DNA from: Atopsyche davidsoni
Taxonomy: Eukaryota; Arthropoda; Insecta; Trichoptera; Hydrobiosidae
Reading direction: 5' to 3'
DNA length: 64,000 bases
Assembly (NCBI GenBank): GCA_022113835.1
Contig: JAILWY010000004.1
Coordinates: 8,187,501 to 8,251,500, forward strand
Part shown: in pieces, positions 26,076 to 37,400 of the stretch
Layout: each line of letters starts with the position of its first letter
How positions within the stretch are numbered: position 1 is the stretch's first letter
Translations under genes and position numbers: made by a program
The notes under the pieces: generated by a model
Seen by the model: the letters and a program-made list of their open reading frames with translations, nothing else
Told to the model about the DNA's origin: nothing
Databases searched by the model: none

Positions 26076-28061
26076 ATGAAAAAATACGTTTCCTTGGTAA
26101 CTGGTAAGTTATTTTTTGTTTATGACTGGTACCGGGTATTATGTATTGACACTCAATGTTTGTAATAATTTTTCAATGATTATCGAATAATTTTAATGAC
26201 CGTACTGCATGAATTATTAATATTGATTGCTGGATAATCATCCGTCATCTAGATAAGTACAATATCAATTCTAACTATTGATGAATCTTAAACATTGATT
26301 GCTGGATAGTCATCCTTCATCTAGATCAGTCATGTCAAAGATACGGCCCGCGGGCCGCATCCGGCCCTCGAGCCGCATCAATACGGCCCGCGATCCCAAT
26401 GTGTCACAGAAAGAAGAATCATGTTTTTTAGAGCTTTTAGACTTATTTTATTTGAATCTGGCCCGCCTACACATTCTAAATTTCATATATGGCCCTCTGC
26501 AAAATTGAGTTTGACACCTCTGATCTAGATAGTACAATATCAATCCTGGGTATTGATGAATTGTTAATATCGATTTCAGGACAATAGTCCGTTATATCGA
26601 TAAGTACAATTGATTAATTGTCTAGGTATTAACACAATGATAATTATTATAAAACATAGCTTGAATAACTGAATGATTATAATTTTCAATTTGAAAAACA
26701 TTACATTATACCTTTGTAATAGTATTACTATGAATGATCAAATATATTTGATATATTTTAGCTTTTGCCGTGATCTGCGTAACACTGGCTGCAGATGAAA
26801 AAGTCTCAGAGGAAAAGACGATGGCACCTTTGAAGAGTTTTGAAACATTCAATGTGGTCCCTGATGTTGTTTCAGTTGCTCCTTCTGCACTTCTGAAGGT
26901 TACAAAAAAGCAATTTGCTATTTTTACAGGATATTATGTAAATTTTATGTTTTATTTATTATCTTTTGATTTTTTTTCAGATTTCATACCCTACAAATGT
27001 TAGTGTTTCTGAAGGAAATGAGCTTACTCCCACCTCGGTAAAGGATCAGCCAACCCTGGAGTGGGCTGCAGATAAAGATGCTTTCTATACTGTTTGCATG
27101 ACAGGTAATAGCACACATACCCTCAATATTTAAGTTTGTTATGTTAAAATGTACTTATTTACATTTAGATGTTATCTCCTATTAAGTTTTCTTTATCACT
27201 ATCTACAGGATATATTAAAAATATTAATTTAAAATAATTGAAAAATATACATATATATTATATAGATTATAAATTCAGTTATTTATTTTAAATAGTATTC
27301 AGTTTGTGGATTTTTCATGGATATTTTCTTAACTTGTTTCGAATGTTTGCAAGGATAACTAATTCAGTCAAATATATCAAATTATCATATTGAAACTGAA
27401 TTGTAGATCCTGATGCGCCAAGTCCCAAGAACCCCATAAGGCGTGAGTGGCTCCACTGGCTGGTTGTAAACATTCCTGGTTCTGACATTGCCAAAGGAGT
27501 TGTTCTTGCTGAATTCTTGGGCAGCGGGCCTCCCAAGGATACCGGTCTTCACCGATATGTCACTATTGTCTACAAGCAGCCCGCCAAGATTGAGTTTTCC
27601 GAGACACCCATAAATGATACGTAAGTCATGTTTACATTAAAACCTACAACAGGTGAAACAAATAGTGATCTTACTTGGCTTCCAGATATTAGGAATTAGG
27701 TTAATTTGGGTCTGATCATTATCATTCAGTAGCTATTATGCGTTATATAACACCATGTTGACATTATCATATAATATTATCAACAGCTTTTAGACTAATA
27801 TATATAATACTTGTGTATAAGAAATAGATGAAAGTAATTTTCTGAGTTATTTTGATTAATAAAACTATGTAGAAATAATAAAAATTATAAATGATTGTTT
27901 TTTTTTCTAGCACTGCAACTGGAAGACCTAACTTCTCAAATGACAAGTTTGCTAAGAAATATTCTCTGGGATCTCCGGTAGCTGGAAACTTCTATAAGTC
28001 GCAATATGACGATTATGTTCCTACGCTTCATAAACAGATACAAACAAATAAAAAACCATAA
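26076..28061 (+). CDS. secreted PEBP-like protein, copy 1
   Basis: Five exons (26076-26103, 26762-26898, 26981-27104, 27407-27620, 27911-28061) encode 217 residues. Exon 1 plus the start of exon 2 form a clear signal peptide: MKKYVSLVT followed by [10 protein letters not shown], with likely cleavage at LA-AD near residue 19-20. The mature protein is a full PEBP domain with DPDAPS (97-102), [12 protein letters not shown] with the pocket His at 113, and [13 protein letters not shown] (135-147). Sequons NVS (61), NDT (166) and NFS (175) suit an extracellular product and are absent at these sites from the cytosolic gene. The last three introns match that gene's positions and phases. Ligand and role are unknown; lipid or small-molecule binding is the family expectation. 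Confidence 0.93.
26213..26600. repeat. intronic minisatellite of about 70 bp units
   Basis: Intron 1 holds three imperfect copies of a unit with 'attgattgctggata', 'catccttcatctaga' and 'gtacaatatcaat', the third being the most diverged. The second is interrupted by the hAT-type insertion. The same array is in intron 1 of copy 2 (about 30590-30780, three units) and copy 3 (about 35685-35810, two units). Confidence 0.7.
26327..26522. mobile_element. hAT-type non-autonomous element (196 bp)
   Basis: The insertion is flanked by a perfect 8-bp target duplication, ATCTAGAT (26319-26326 and 26523-26530). Its ends are related inverted repeats of form CAGnnnTGTCAAA (26327 onward, and complement ending at 26522). 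The interior has GC-rich 'cggcccgcgggccgc' blocks. Unit 2 has the empty site ('cttcatctagatagtac' near 30690), so the insertion followed the duplication or was lost there. No transposase is encoded. Confidence 0.9.
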
Positions 28062-29700
28062 TTATTATTTAAAATTTGTAATTAAAGTATTATTTCTAAT
28101 AATATATATTTGCTTATTTAAATACACCGCAGACTGGGAACGATTCCTCGAAAAACATTGACCAGAAAAACATAATTGATAAACTTCTAATGCACTACTC
28201 AATACTTTTGATCTGTAATCTAATAAAATAGACCGCAATGTAAAATTTGATTTATTTTTTGGATATTACGACTCTGTGTATATGTCACTACCTGGGTATA
28301 TTGTTTGTTAAGCCTTGGAGCGATCTGAAGAACTCTGTCTTGTAAGTGTGCCTGTACACCATCTGAGGGCAACCGTTTCATAGCGCTAAGAGTGGGGCTG
28401 ATCAATTAACCTCCCTAGATCATCTAGCAAGTTGACGATTTTATCAAAAAGATGCACATGTGATAAACTAAACCAAACTCGGTTTGAGATCCCATAGATG
28501 ACTGTTTACATACTTCTCGCTGTTAAAATACAGCTTTGTTAGTAAGTATTGTCTGTACTATTGTCTGGCATTATGGAAAGTGGATTTACGAAAATATATT
28601 TCTAGCAATCTTTAAAGTAATCTCTTAGTAGGATATATATTTCCTAACATTCAGGCAAATTTTTTAAGGCAATCAAAAAATTAAATTTGTTAGTCTTCAA
28701 ACTAGGCTTTTGTGTTGGCAAACTCTTTGTTTGAGTAAAATTTTCATCCAAGCTTTCGCATTAGAAGAGTATGGAACAAAATAAATTCATAATTCGGCAG
28801 TGAATATGAATGAGTTATCTCAGGCATGATTTCATTATATAAAGTAAGGACTGCACAGTTCAACAAGGTTGTTTTTCTAGAAAATGCCATTTTGCCAATA
28901 ACTGTGAGTTTCATTTTTAAAATATTACCCTCAGAAAAATACAATAGAATGACTTTTATAGGAAGTTTGACGTACATAGTCATGGTAAAAAAATATATAA
29001 TAAAACAAAATAAAAATTTTAAAGATATTGTTTCAATTTGACATGAAAAAGTTTTGAACACACACATTTAATAATTTAAATATATGTGTATTTATGTACA
29101 TGAATAGTAATATAAATTATGAGATTTTTAAAAATAATGTAGTGACAAAGTGAGAGGTTCAAATAAACAGCTATTTAATTAAAAAAAATATTTATTTTCA
29201 TGAGGAAATTGAGAAATCATCAAGATTTTGTATAATACTGACTTAAATTCACAAAAAATCTAAAATTTTCATCAGAAGAGAGGCTGTGAGAATATGCAGG
29301 AAATTATAACAAATATATAGGTACAATAATCGTGATATTATACATTAATACTGACGCTTATTTTTAAAAAGGTTGGCATAAATTATGGCATAATGAATTA
29401 ATATTTTTGACAGAGTACTTTGTGGAATTCCATTTTTATATTGTAAGTGTAATAAAATATTATAAATTAATGATGTTGCTTGTCACTAAAGCTATAATAT
29501 GTTTTTTCTTTTACAACTCACTAGCTTGATACAAAAAGTTAATATACCAAAATTCCCAGTATAATGTTAAATTCCTCATTTGCAACTCAACTAGTTGAGA
29601 GTGGAAGTATAATTTGCCTTATATATCTCAGTACAGGTTGCTCCAGCGTGAGATGTCAACTGGGATCAAAATTATTTCAGAAAAATCACAACTTTTATTT

Positions 29701-29939
29701 CAATTACAATAAAATAAAACCAAATGGTTTTGGAGACTACGTTAATTTCACTATTAGCGAGAGCTCTTTCATACATAAATGTATAAGCTCGCTTTTTTCT
29801 GTATAGATTCAGTCTTGAAGATGCCGTGTTCGGCGAAAGAGCTTTTGCTAATAGTGAAATTAGCGTAGTCTCCAAAACCATTTGGTTTTATTTTATTGTA
29901 ATAAAATGGAGTATTACAAAATAAATACCAGTTCCATTA
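29701..29939. mobile_element. 239-bp fold-back retroposon in unit 2
   Basis: Flanked by a 13-bp direct repeat ACAACTTTTATTT (29688-29700 and 29940-29952). Units 1 and 3 have a single copy of it and no insert. Inside are 55-bp inverted arms (29704-29758 and 29847-29901) differing at one position, around an 88-bp loop with 'gatgccgtgttcggcgaaa'. The target duplication of that length suggests LINE-type integration rather than a DNA transposon. Confidence 0.85.
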
Positions 29940-30443
29940 ACAACTTTTATTTTACGAGTTTGTAAGACTTACAGAAAAAGACTGAACAACTTACTGAAAA
30001 ACTCTAATGCAACAAATATGAAATTACAGATTAGATTTCGGTCACAAATGAGACTTAAGTATTGTTTTAATTCATCACCATAGGCATATTGCCTCCCGTA
30101 TGTTTTGCTGCTTTTCACTGCTATTTGTATAATTTATATTGTTGCATTCTGAAAATTTTGTTATTTGCAATTGTCACAATATTATTTATGTTTAATTATA
30201 CAAATAAGTTTGTATAAGTTTTAAATGTCCATTATTGAGAGATTGATGATATTATTTTTTTCACAGCTAAAGTTTAATGTGATTCATAAGACCACTTTAA
30301 TCCCCTCCAGTTCAGTTGATTGCTCTTCATTATAAAGGATTGCAGGTTGAAGCCAACCTCACTTCTCGTTGGAGGCCTGACAGCTTCAGGTGTGCTAGCA
30401 GCAGTTATAAATATTTTTGATTAAGAATCAGCCACAATCTACA

Positions 30444-33276
30444 ATGAAAAAATATGTTTCCTTGGTAATTGGTAAGTTATTTTTGTGACTGGTACCGGGT
30501 ATTATGAATACTTATTGACACTCAATGTTTGTAATAATTTTCAATGATTATCGAACAATTTTACTGACCGTAATGCATGAATTATAAACATTGATTGCTG
30601 GATAATCATCCGTCATCTAGATAAGTACAATATCAATCCTAACTATTGATGAATTGTAAACATTGATTGCTGGATAATCATCCTTCATCTAGATAGTACA
30701 ATATCAATCCTGGGTATTGATGAATTGTCATTATCGATTGTAGGACAATAGTCCGTCATCTCAATAAGTAAAATCAATTATATTATTGATTTTTGTGAAG
30801 ACCGTTTCACAGGAAGTACGATTTTACCTATACAGATTTGATTGATTGATAATGATTATGTACATTTTTTCAAATATTGAAAATTGATTAAAGAGTTAAT
30901 ACCTAGACAATTAATTACTTGTCTAGGTATTAACACAATGATAATTATTATAAAAAATAGCTTGAAGTACTGGATGATTATATATTTCAATTTGAAAAAC
31001 ATTACATTATACCTTTGTAATAGTATTACTATGAATAATCAAATATATTTGATATATTTAAGCTTTTGCCGTGATCTGCATAACACTGGCTGCAGATGAA
31101 AAAGTCTCAGAGGAAAAGACGATGGCACCTTTAAAGAGTTTTGAAACATTCAATGTGGTCCCTGATGTTGTTTCAGTTGCTCCTTCTGCACTTCTGAAGG
31201 TTACAAAAAAGCAATTTGCTATTTTTACAGGATATTATGTAAATTTTATGATTTATTTATTATCTTTTGATTTTTTTTCAGATTTCATACCCTACAAATG
31301 TTAGTGTTTCTGAAGGAAATGAGCTTACTCCCACCTCGGTAAAGGATCAGCCAACCCTGGAGTGGGCTGCAGATAAAGATGCTTTCTACACTGTTTGCAT
31401 GACAGGTAATAACACACATACCCTCAATATTTAAAGTTTTTAATACATTTAAGTTTGTTAAATTAAAATGTTAATTTAAAATGTACTTATTTACATTTAG
31501 AAGTTACCTCCTATTAAGTTTTATTGTTAAATGCTTGGATTTTTATACGATAATAATATATTATTTATCTAATCTGAATCAAAGTTAAACATAACTCACC
31601 ATACGCAAAGTTTATTTAAGATAATTAATGCATGAAAAATCTTTAGAGGTATTTTAGCTTTGCATCTCCTTTAAATATTTTCATTTTTATTGTAGGGGTT
31701 AGTACCTACATCGGAACACGTGTCTTACGGCCTGTTGGAATGTGACATTCGACCCTTAATCCATTAGATATTTTATTAGACGGCCCATTTAAATATGACA
31801 TAAACCTATAGTAATTAGCGGTATTTATTTAATAATAATATATTATTTATCTAAACTGAATTAAAGTTAAACATAACTCACCCTATGTAAGATGTATTTT
31901 AGATAATTAATGGAGGTATTTTAGTTTTGCATCTCCTTTAAATATTTCCATTTCAGTGATGTTTCATTATCTACAAGATTTATTAAAAATATTAATTTAA
32001 AATAATTGAAAAATATAGATACAAATTATATAGATTATAGATTCAGATATTTATTTTAAATAGTATTCAGTTTGTGGCTTTTTTATGGATATTTTCTTCA
32101 CTTGTTTCGAATGTTTGCAAGGATAACTAATTCCGTCAATTAATAATAAGCTTAATGCATGTTCAATGTTTAGTAGCTTTTGTTATATTATTATAACTAT
32201 GATACATTTGCTGTGATAGACATATTGAAACTGAATTGTAGATCCTGATGCGCCAAGTCCCAAGAACCCCATAAGGCGTGAGTGGCTCCACTGGCTGGTT
32301 GTAAACATTCCTGGTTCTGAGCTGGCCAAAGGAGTTGTTCTTGCTGAATTCTTGGGCAGCGGGCCTCCCAAGGATACCGGTCTTCACCGATATGTCACTA
32401 TTGTCTACAAGCAGCCTGCCAAGATTGAGTTTTTCGAGACACCCATAAATGATACGTAAGTCATGTTTACATTAAAACCTACAACAGGTGAAACAAGTAG
32501 TGATCTTACTTCCAGATATTAGGAATATGAGAGGTTGTTAATTTGAACCTGAATCTTTGAATTTGGTCTGATCATTATCATTCAGTAGTTATTATGCGTT
32601 ATATAACACCATGTTGACATTATCATATAATTACTAATATGATTAGGCACATTAGTTCATATATAGAAGATGATTTAAAGAAACTCTCAAAAAAATATCA
32701 TCGTGATTTGTGTGGGATTTGAACCCACATCTCCTGGTTTACATGACCGGTGTACGAACCCTTGTACTAACGAATCACTTTCGTTTATCGAGAATTTTTA
32801 ACAATCATACTCTACATATGAATCAATGTGCCCAAATCACGATGATATTTTTCTGAGAGTTTCTTTAAATCATCTTCTATATATGAACTAATGTGCCTAA
32901 TCATATTAGTAATAATATAATAAACCCGTAATGGGTAATAAATACGCATTTGATTGACCAATCCATAAATAGATATACATTATCATATAATATTATCAAC
33001 AGCTTTTAGACTAATATATATTATACTTGTGTATAAGAAATAGATGAAAGTTATTTTCAGAGTTATTTTGATTAATACAATTTTGTTGAAATAATAAAAA
33101 TAATATATGATTGTTTTTTTTTTAGCACTATAACTGGAAGACCTAACTTCTCAAATGACAAGTTTGCTATGAAATATTCTCTTGGATCCCCGGTAGCTGG
33201 AAACTTCTATAAGTCGCAATATGACGATTATGTTCCTACGCTTCATAAACAGATACAACTGTATAAAAAACCATAA
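30444..33276 (+). CDS. secreted PEBP-like protein, copy 2
   Basis: Exons 30444-30471, 31063-31199, 31282-31405, 32242-32455 and 33126-33276 give 217 residues with the same signal peptide plan (MKKYVSLVI then [10 protein letters not shown]). PEBP signatures are complete: [15 protein letters not shown] with His113, and [13 protein letters not shown]. It differs from copy 1 at few sites: DI to EL in the loop after NIPGS, Ser to Phe before ETPINDT, AT to IT, K to M in KFAMKYS, and a tail QLYKKP. All three sequons are kept. The frame is intact despite the retroposon in intron 4, so the gene is probably functional. AATAAA lies at 33308-33313. Confidence 0.92.
30895..30934. repeat. perfect 16-bp hairpin in intron 1 of copy 2
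   Basis: Arms GTTAATACCTAGACAA (30895-30910) and its exact complement (30919-30934) enclose an 8-base loop. Unit 1 has only one arm ('tgtctaggtattaaca' near 26620), so a local inverted duplication made the hairpin in unit 2. Confidence 0.85.
31551..31955 (+). repeat. partial tandem duplication in intron 3 of copy 2
   Basis: A block starting 'taataatatattatttatct' at 31551 recurs at about 31833 with 'agttaaacataactcacc' and 'gcatctcctttaaatattt' in the same order. The offset is about 281 bp. The duplicated part (about 120-135 bp) has diverged by roughly a tenth and is separated by unrelated sequence. Confidence 0.75.
32632..32976 (-). mobile_element. 345-bp tRNA-headed retroposon with long inverted repeat
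   Basis: Flanked by a 15-bp duplication, ACATTATCATATAAT (32617-32631 and 32977-32991). Unit 1 has one copy and no insert. The interior has 80-bp arms (32631-32710 and 32833-32912) matching at 79 of 80 positions, around a 122-bp centre that holds a tRNA-Thr-like sequence on the minus strand. A relative of the arm lies at 5468. A tRNA head and long target duplication indicate a SINE; the flanking inverted copy of the body is unusual. Confidence 0.85.
32704..32776 (-). other. tRNA-Thr(UGU)-like sequence, SINE head
   Basis: Read on the minus strand it folds as a 73-nt tRNA. The acceptor GATTCGT/ACAAATC has one C-A mismatch. The D stem GTAC/GTAC is intact. The anticodon stem CCGGT/ACCAG has one mismatch, and the loop CATGTAA gives UGU at 34-36. 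The T arm GTGGG-TTCAAAT-CCCAC is perfect. A-box (TAGTACAAGGG) and B-box (GGTTCAAATCC) are present. Position 33 is A rather than the conserved U, and it lies inside a retroposon. It is more likely a Pol III promoter head than a working tRNA gene. Confidence 0.75.
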
Positions 33277-34456
33277 AAATTATTTAAAATTTAAATGCAC
33301 AAGTTGTAATAAAAGTATTATTTCTAATAATATATATTTGGTGATATCAATACACCGCAGACTGGGAACGATTCCCCGAAAAACATTGAGCAGAAAAAAA
33401 TAATTGATAAACTTCTAATGCACTACTCAATACTTTTGATCTGTAATCTAATAAAATAGACCGTAATGTAAAGTTTGATTTATTTTTTGGATGTTACGAC
33501 TCTGTGTATGTGTCACTACCTGGGTACATTGTTTGTTAAGCCTTGGAGCGTATCTGAAGAACTCTGTCTTGTAAGTGTGCCTGTACACCATCTGAGGGCA
33601 ACCGTTTCATAGCGCTAAGAGTGGGGCTGATCAATTAACCTCCCTAGATCATCTAGCAAGTTGACGATTTTATCAAAAAGATGCACATGTGATAAACTAA
33701 ACCAAACTCGGTTTGAGATCCCATAGATGACTGTTTACATACTTCTCGCTGTTAAAATACAGCTTTGTTAGTAAGTACTATTGTGTGGCATTATGGAAAG
33801 TGGATTTATTAAAATATATATCTAGCAATTTTTAAAGCAATCTCTTAGTAGGATATATATTTCCCAACATTCAGGCTAATTCTTTAAGGCCATCGAAAAA
33901 TAAAATTTGTTAGTCTTCAAACTAGGCTTTTGTGTTGGCAAACTCTTTGTTTGAGTTAAATTTTCATCCAAGCTTTCGCATTAGAAGAGTATGGAACAAA
34001 ATAAATTCATAATTCGGCAGTGAATATGAATGAGTTATCTCAGGCATGATTTCATTATATAAAGTAAGGACTACATAGTTCAACATATTCATTTTTAAAA
34101 TAATACCCTCAGAAAAATACAATAGAATGACTATTATAGGAAGTTTGACGTACATTGTCATGGTAAAAAAATATATAATAAAACAAAATAAAAATTTTAA
34201 AGATATTGTTTCAATTTGACATGAAAAAGTTTTGAACACACACATTTAATAATTTAAATATATGTGTATTTATATACATAAAAATTGTAATATAAATTAT
34301 AAGATTTTTAAATATAATGTAGTGACAAAGTGAGAGGTTCAAATAAACAGCTATTTAATTTAAAAAAATATTAATTTTCATGAGAAAATTGAGAAATCAT
34401 CAAGATTCTGTATAATACTGACTTAAATTCACAAAAAGTCTAAAATTTTCATCAGA

Positions 34457-37400
34457 AGAGAGGCCGTGAGAATATGCAGGAAATTATAACAAATATATAG
34501 GTACAATAATCGTGATATTATACATGAATACTGACGCTTATTTTTAAAAAGGTTGGCATAAATTAAAGAATTAATATTTTTGACAGAGTACTTGGTGGAA
34601 TTCCATTTTAAATTTAATATAATATAAATTAGTGATGCTGCTTGTTACTAAAGCTATAATTTATTTTTTCTTCTACAACTCACTAGCTTGATACAAAAAG
34701 TTAATATACCAAAATTTCTAGTATAATGTTAAATTCCTCATTTGCAACTCAACTAGTTGAGAGTGGAAGTATAATCTGCCTTATATATCTCAATAAAGGT
34801 TGCTCCAGCGTGAGAAGTCAACTGGGATCAAAATTAATTCAGAAGAAACACAACTTTTATTTTACGAGTTTGTAAGACTCACAGGAATAGACTGAACGAA
34901 TTACAACAGCAATTCAGAAAAACTCTAATGCAACTTATATGATATTTCAGGTTATACTTGATTTTAAAATTTCCCACAAAATTTTGGGGGGAATAACTTT
35001 TTTTAAAGTAATTTCAATTTTAAGGTTTTGGACCGATGAGAGAAATCCAACTCCATTACTACCCTAAAAGAATACGAGTAGTAAGTACTAATAAATAGCA
35101 ACATATATATTTGCATTGTGCTGCTTTTATGTGAATGATTTCGGCCACAAATGAGACTTTAGTATTGTTTTAATACATCAACATAGAAATATTGCCTACT
35201 ATGTTTTACATTGCTTTGTAAAAATATGTTGTGTAATTTATATTGTTGCATTGTGAAAAATTTGTTATTTCCAGTGGTCACATACTATTTATGCATAATC
35301 ATACAAATAAGATTGTGTACAGTTTGTAATGTCCATTATTGAGAGATTGATTATATAATTTTTTTCATGTGATTCATAAGATCAGTTTTAAACCCGCCCA
35401 GTTCACTTGATTGCTCTTCCATTATATAGGATTGCAGGTTGAAGCCAACCTCACTTCTCGTTGGAGGCCTGACTACTTCGGGTGTGCTAGCAGCAGTATA
35501 GATATTTTTGATTCAGAATCAGCAACAATCTACAATGAAAAAATACATTACCTTGGTAATTGGTAAGTTATTTTTTGTTTGTGACTGGTACCGGGTATTA
35601 TGAATACTTATTGACACTCAATGTTTGTAATAATTTTCAATGATTATGGAACAATTTTATTGACCGTAATGCATGAATTATAAATATTGATTGCTGGATA
35701 ATCATCCGTCATCTAGATAAGTACAATATCAATCCTAACTATTGATGAATTGTAAACATTGATTGCTGGATAATCATCCATCATCTACAATATTAATTCT
35801 AGGTATTGTACTTATCTAGGTATAAAAACAATGATAATTATTTTAACACAAAGCCTGAATAACTGGATTATTATAATTTTCTAATTAAAAAAATTACATT
35901 ATACCTTTTTAATAGTATTACTAAGAGTAATCTAATAAATTTGATATATTTTAGCTTTTGCTATGATCTGCGTATCACTGGCTGCAGATGAAAAAGTCTC
36001 CGAGGAAAAGATGATGGCACCTTTGAAGAGTTTTGAAACATTCAATGTGGTCCCTGATGTTGTTTCAGTTGCTCCTTCTGCACTTCTGAAGGTTACAAAA
36101 AAGCAATTTGCTATTTTTACAGGATATTATGTAAATTTTATGATTTATTTATTATCTTTTGATTTTTTTAGATTTCATTCCCTACAAATGTTAGTGTTTC
36201 TGAAGGAAATGAGCTTACTCCCACCTCGGTAAAGGATCAGCCAACCCTGGAGTGGGCAGCAGATAAAGATGCTTTCTATACTGTTTGTATAACAGGTAAT
36301 AACACGCATACCCTCAATATTTTAAGTTTTCAATTAATTTAAGTTTATGTTAAAATGTTAATTTTAAATGTTCTTAGTTACATTTAAAAGTTACCTCCTA
36401 TTAAGTTTTATTGTTAAATGCTTGGATTTTTATACGATAGTAATATATTATTTATCTAATCTGAATCAAAGTTAAATTAATATTAGGTTAATTCTGTTAC
36501 TTAATAATAAGCTTAATATATGTTCAAAGTTTAGTAGCTTTTGTTTATTATAACAATGATATATTTGCTGTGAAAAACATATTGAAACTGAATTGTAGAT
36601 CCTGATGTGCCAAGTCCCAAGAACCCCATAAGGCGTGAGTGGCTCCAATGGCTGGTTGTTAACATTCCTGGTTCTGACATCGCCAAAGGAGATGTTCTCG
36701 CTGTATACTTGGGCAGCGGGCCTCGCAAGGATACTGGTCTTCACCGATTAGTCATTCTTGTTTACAAGCAGCCTGCCAAGATTGAGTTTTCCGAGACACC
36801 CATAAATGATACGTAAGTCATGTTTACATTAAAACCTACAACGGATGAAACAAGTAGTGATCTTACATGGCTTCCAGATATTAGGAATATGAAAAGTTGT
36901 TTCTTTTGGATCTGATCATTATCATTCAGTAGCTATTATGTATTATATAACACCATGTTGACAATATCATATTGTCAACAGCTTTTAGGCTAATATATAT
37001 TATACTTGTGTATAAGAAAAAGATGAAAGTGATTTTTAGTTATTTTGGTTAATAAAACTATGTAGAAATAATAAAAATAATAAATGATTGTTTTCTTTTC
37101 TAGCACTGTAACCGGAAGACCTAACTTCTCAAATGACAAGTTTGCTAAGAAATATTCTCTGGGATCTCCGGTAGCTGGAAACTTCTATCAGTCGCAGTAT
37201 GACGATTATGTTCCCTCGCTTCATAAGCAGATAGACCTGATTTAAACTCCGTAAACATTATTTGAAATTTGAATGCACAAGTATTGTTTTTAATAATGTA
37301 TATTTGCTGAAGAAAAAAATAATTGATAAACTTCAAATGCACTTGATCTGTAATCTAATAAAATAGACCGCAATGTAAAATTTGTTTCAATTTTTTGGAT

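Larger units (their letters stand above)
24990..29277 (+). repeat. tandem duplicated unit 1 (PEBP)
   Basis: The unit starts at 'gagaggccgtgagaatatgc'. The same border recurs at about 29,278 and 34,457, and coding, intronic and flanking DNA are all duplicated. Unit 1 differs from the others by a hAT-type insertion in intron 1 (26327-26522). Its 3' part (28,080-29,070) is mirrored at 33,300-34,250 and, shortened, at 37,260-37,680. Confidence 0.9.
29278..34456 (+). repeat. tandem duplicated unit 2 (PEBP)
   Basis: Longest of the three units. The extra length comes from a 239-bp retroposon (29701-29939), an inverted duplication near 30.9 kb, an intronic partial duplication (31551-31955) and a 345-bp tRNA-headed retroposon (32632-32976). 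Exons and the short intron 2 are almost identical to unit 1. Confidence 0.9.

Noticed and set aside
28220..28405. Possible reverse-transcriptase fragment downstream of PEBP copy 1
   Set aside because: No catalytic motif; the same sequence at 33,460-33,640 is explained by the unit duplication.
28744..29067. Minus-strand open frame of 107 codons, also present as 93 codons at 33964-34245
   Set aside because: Its recurrence follows from the segmental duplication. No domain is recognised and unit 3 keeps only part of it. The in-frame 42-nt difference is curious but not sufficient.
32704..32776. Functional nuclear tRNA-Thr gene
   Set aside because: Position 33 is not U, there are mismatches in two stems, and the sequence lies inside a retroposed element; kept only as a tRNA-derived head.
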